A stretch of DNA of 64,000 bases from Ascaris suum. Its lineage: Eukaryota > Nematoda > Chromadorea > Rhabditida > Ascarididae. The DNA lies in the NCBI GenBank assembly GCA_013433145.1, contig CM024187.1, positions 22,102,826 through 22,166,825 of the forward strand. The letters are read 5' to 3'. This document shows, one piece after another, positions 62,601 through 64,000 of this stretch (the stretch's first letter is position 1; each line of letters opens with the position of its first letter). Position numbers and translations under genes: made by a program. The notes under the pieces are model-generated. The model was given only the letters and a program-made list of their open reading frames with translations, was not told the origin of the DNA and ran no database searches.

Positions 62601-64000
62601 TGTTAACTAAGTTGCAGTTCAAGGCATGATTGTAACGGAGAGTGTCGTGAAAGTTTTTTTCAGTGGATTTGTACCATTGGATTTCGGCGCGACATCGTGA
62701 GCACAAAGAAGCGGTATTGAAAAGCAACGTGAAGAAAACTCTCGATGACTTTGAGCACGTTAATCCCATGGAAATTGTACTTTCTGTCTTCTTTTGGAGA
62801 GTTTATGAGGTGAATTCATCACTTCTATTTCTTTAATATTTTTGCAACACTTTATTAATTGAAAGTCTTACGATGATTCTTCGATCACATTATTCCATGA
62901 AGCCTGTTCCGTGTTCTCAACTGCTTCGTGCTTCGCATTAATAGAAACACTGTGCTTGACTTCCTTTTTGATTTTCATTCGGCGGATGTATTCGCTAATT
63001 CGATGGCAACTCAGAATTATGCTGCTATGAATTGGAAAGAAATTGAGATGCTATTTGACTGAGAAATTTTAATTCTGGTTAGCTCGTCTAGTGACTTACA
63101 TACTGATATCTTATAAAATAAAATAACCATCATTACAGAAAAAAACGGGAAGGTGAAGGTCTAATTAGTTGTTAAGTTTTGCTTTAATCACTTGCATACC
63201 GAGACATTTCAAACTTTAAAGTATAGGCTCGTTATATTGTAAAGGCATTTTGCGGTTTAATCTTGCCCATATTTTGTAGTCTTTGATGCGTCATTAGATG
63301 GAATGCGAAAGCTGTTTCAGGAAAGAAATCTTGAGCCGTCTCGACTGAATGGACTGCCACTACCGCAGGCAAATGCTGTTTGGTCAATGAATTGGAAGGA
63401 AGTTAAGGTGAGCTTCTTGTCTTTTACTTTCGAAGTGCTTGATCGTATCAGCGACTTGCGCTTTTCAGATTTCGGTTGTGTATAAGAAGAGTTATTATAT
63501 TCGACGACATGTTGCTTGTTGCATTTTAGGTGGACGTATTGGAGCCTAAAATGATTTCATCCTCCAGCATCAGTTACTTATCGATGACCAGGCATCATCT
63601 TCTTCATGTTGAATCCATACTGATGAAGGGCCACTTTCATTCGCGCATTCATTTGGACGAATACAAAGTACGACCAGTCAGGTTGGCTTGTTGAATTTTT
63701 TTTTTCTGATCCTCCTTTCTGGGTTTTCTTTTAGAGGGAGGAAGGGAATGACGTCCTAGTATGGCTTTCCACTGTTCAATTTCTCTCGATAGTTTCTTTA
63801 ATCGGAAGCAACGGGAAAGTGCCAGTTCTAGCAGTCTATGAATGATCTCGTTAATTTCCATCCATACCTCCATCTTCGCTTATATTGCTAGTTGGTTATG
63901 ATGCGTAATGTAATCCACATGCAGGCAGAGGCTTTCTCTTGTTTGTTGGAACATAATAGGTAACAGTTTAGTGTTCCACCTTTGAAGATGTTCAGCCATA
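38652..64000 (+). CDS. lpd-3: Bridge-type lipid transfer protein BLTP1/KIAA1109 homologue (LPD-3 in C. elegans), 5' part, runs off right edge
   Basis: BLTP1 proteins are very long rods of beta-sheet with a hydrophobic groove; they are anchored in the ER by an N-terminal helix and carry phospholipid in bulk to other membranes. About 37 exons (about 1,880 codons) are readable here, in the order of the human protein and with every intron phase compatible. Human BLTP1 is about 5,000 residues, so this is roughly the N-terminal 40 percent. Motifs shared with the family include SYGPWADAQR followed by FFPPE, FIPYTWEFNV with DKNWID, WDAGSVEYAWL and SRFFGSV. Introns run from about 140 to 870 bp. The start exon is uncertain: a 9-codon ATG exon at 38652-38678 (donor AAG/GTATTA) joins in phase 0 to the membrane-helix exon at 39507. 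The alternative is trans-splicing at 39506 with translation from a later ATG. Detailed exon blocks are listed separately. No frame disruption was seen in the conserved exons, so the gene looks intact. Confidence 0.93.
39507..43479 (+). CDS. lpd-3: lpd-3/BLTP1 exon block 1: membrane anchor and N-terminal chorein-like region
   Basis: Exons 39507-39669, 40563-40710, 41788-41918, 42053-42199, 42939-43166 and 43311-43479. The first encodes a membrane helix (LFIVWIVFLTFYLSRIVGPI) followed by GYNGYISLG, which lines up with GYIHIGSFS of the human protein. The second supplies SFSISLMAGKMMFRDLQW and the third LHISLNGLQIHVYNR, matching the conserved beta strands that open the lipid groove. The 4/5 junction (phase 1, TTT/GTATGT to TTTTCAG/CA) gives FENLVSKVLL and preserves alignment length exactly. 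Exon 5 has RTMGDGFAVLQ, the counterpart of RLMGEGFVVMQ; exon 6 carries SYGPWADAQR and FFPPEQ, the best-conserved block of the N-terminal half. The 739-bp intron 42200-42938 holds ORFs on both strands but no coding signal in the right phase. Confidence 0.92.
43536..43546. repeat. 11-base G homopolymer in an lpd-3 intron
   Basis: G run within the intron 43480-44392, about 55 bases after the donor. Confidence 0.7.
44393..48371 (+). CDS. lpd-3: lpd-3/BLTP1 exon block 2
   Basis: Exons 44393-44543, 45439-45678, 46222-46361, 46694-46958, 47739-47951 and 48279-48371. Encoded landmarks in order: GIDLWFMRGDELNALHLRV (human ATIDLLFTKNRETNAVHVNV), then DAHYPRVFNAHQLWKYSIEI (human NASYPRIWNMPQTWQCELEV), DLINEWTSESIPDL with FIPYTWEFNV, FSFPFVDYCPEKMN, LVFDYTYYVSYADP, and NNYFGLYDQ (human ENYFGEDD). 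The junction between 45678 and 46222 gives KRFFT-DLINEW, matching human KNFFT-DLIQDW, but uses a GC donor (ACG/GCATGT) and a TTTGAG acceptor. An alternative GT donor two bases on would insert about eight residues not present in relatives. All other junctions are GT-AG and phase-consistent. Confidence 0.9.
49128..54836 (+). CDS. lpd-3: lpd-3/BLTP1 exon block 3
   Basis: Exons 49128-49290, 49715-49788, 50045-50254, 50695-50774, 51137-51242, 52067-52225, 52801-52970, 53658-53735, 54208-54318 and 54734-54836. Landmarks: YRPLALRLGLCLRS (human IHPLALRPWDITVLV), DECPMMYLDQLMLEIVKGPL (human PECPTAFLERLCFEMKKGFR), FRGHAFFSEIDVPWDAGSVE then YAWLMEI (human LRAHAMFSAEGLPLGSDSLE then YAWLIDV), LKYKMSRASIDSFNLVL (human LKYTMIRLAVDGSDIYI), LHFLWSDQNLCSCFGDSRFF (human WFLWPDDI...GCRFF). 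The last exon is serine/threonine rich and marks entry into the long low-complexity linker seen in the human protein. Exons here are short (74-210 nt) with introns of about 290-920 bp. Exon 21 to 22 joining (AG to T, giving Ser) is phase-consistent, but a further small exon between them cannot be excluded. Confidence 0.88.
55786..58854 (+). CDS. lpd-3: lpd-3/BLTP1 exon block 4: linker and following conserved region
   Basis: Likely exons 55786-56034 (left border uncertain), 56115-56126 (12-nt microexon, optional), 56276-56470, 56880-57048, 57920-58107 and 58626-58854. The first is a Ser/Thr/Glu-rich linker (motif SSEESFHSALST), comparable in composition with the disordered human linker. In 55740-56034 a second frame is also open for about 65 codons, so the exon border needs transcript data. 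56880-57048 reads LFVSPLALEVTERLTQHAAF, aligning with human LTPLVAEALDRYIEAMVHCA; 57920-58107 reads VHINVILPTVDIALFQCGL, aligning with human TNVSIPKVNLCLLQASV. The 58626 exon uses a TTTTGAAG acceptor. The phases 0-0-0-1-0-1 agree from exon to exon. Confidence 0.8.
59849..59869. repeat. 21-base T homopolymer inside an lpd-3 intron
   Basis: A run of 21 T follows GCTGCG; the intron acceptor lies about 80 bases downstream (exon 59953). On the minus strand it is a poly(A) tract, but no retrogene or SINE body is evident beside it. Confidence 0.7.
59953..63959 (+). CDS. lpd-3: lpd-3/BLTP1 exon block 5 (up to the window edge)
   Basis: Exons 59953-60103, 60406-60489, 60641-60809, 60985-61227, 61581-61743, 62664-62809, 63321-63407, 63530-63681 and a possible 35-nt exon 63925-63959. 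Landmarks: SPQRTPLNVDNVEVHLGTTQ; MELSITDAFHEFVICSRRS (human MKLTIKEIWFSFAAPTNVRS); APCLSAWTYSTHRLSESL (human TPAVGAWLVPIDQLKSSL); QRTAASCPSCKLSLILMRYA (human QENPSCLLCNILHHYL); ALIALLSHWQTIICSQIK (human GLVALARQWMKFIVVTP); DLYHWISARHR (human SFYNWMSNAVG). The 60489/60641 junction uses a TTTTGAG acceptor and is the least certain. The 61743 exon (ending in one base, A) joins 62664 (TG) to rebuild ATG. Introns 61744-62663 and 62810-63320 show no coding signal. The remaining roughly 60 percent of the protein lies to the right of the window. Confidence 0.85.

Noticed and set aside
1..64000. CRISPR arrays, bacterial operons, rRNA genes
   Set aside because: No regularly spaced repeats, no ribosome-binding-site-led ORF clusters and no rRNA signature; the window is intron-rich eukaryotic DNA.

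Overview
This window looks like nuclear DNA from a nematode. It is AT-rich, genes are split into many short exons, introns of roughly 140-900 bp end in TTTTCAG, TTTGCAG or similar, and the longest gene aligns exon by exon with BLTP1/KIAA1109 (LPD-3 in C. elegans). The sparse gene content and long introns suggest a large-genome, perhaps parasitic, species; I cannot name it. No bacterial-style gene is present, and most long single-frame ORFs are chance or shadows.

Layout, left to right. 0-2.2 kb: the 3' end of a plus-strand gene that enters from the left edge (unidentified). 5.0-6.0 kb: a small minus-strand gene of unknown function, with a membrane-anchor exon 2.4 kb upstream (8.4-8.6 kb) that may or may not belong to it. 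9.1-12.7 kb: a belt of decayed plus-strand coding sequence, full of in-frame stops. 14.0-14.5 kb: coding-like fragments, one resembling a terminal exon. 16.1-23.3 kb: a complete plus-strand gene with one N-terminal and two C-terminal BRCT domains, the architecture of microcephalin (MCPH1). 26-28.4 kb and 28.5-31.7 kb: three weakly supported multi-exon models of unknown function. 32.2-34.5 kb: a complete minus-strand CCDC28-like gene, with a small secreted-type ORF inside one intron on the other strand. 34.9-35.7 kb: exons of a minus-strand membrane protein. 38.6-64 kb: the 5' part of the BLTP1/LPD-3 bridge-type lipid transfer protein gene, about 37 exons and 1,880 codons, running off the right edge.

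The genes do not form an obvious pathway: MCPH1 is a chromosome/DNA damage protein, CCDC28 is linked in vertebrates to TOR/cilium biology, and BLTP1 moves lipids at membrane contacts. All exon borders were derived by eye from splice consensus, reading-phase agreement and remembered homologues; no search was run. The strongest results are the BLTP1 and MCPH1 models, then CCDC28. The most unusual observations are a likely GC-AG intron and a candidate 12-nt microexon in the BLTP1 gene, the decayed coding belt whose later stops are mostly TGA, and several small phase-consistent gene models that match nothing I recognise.
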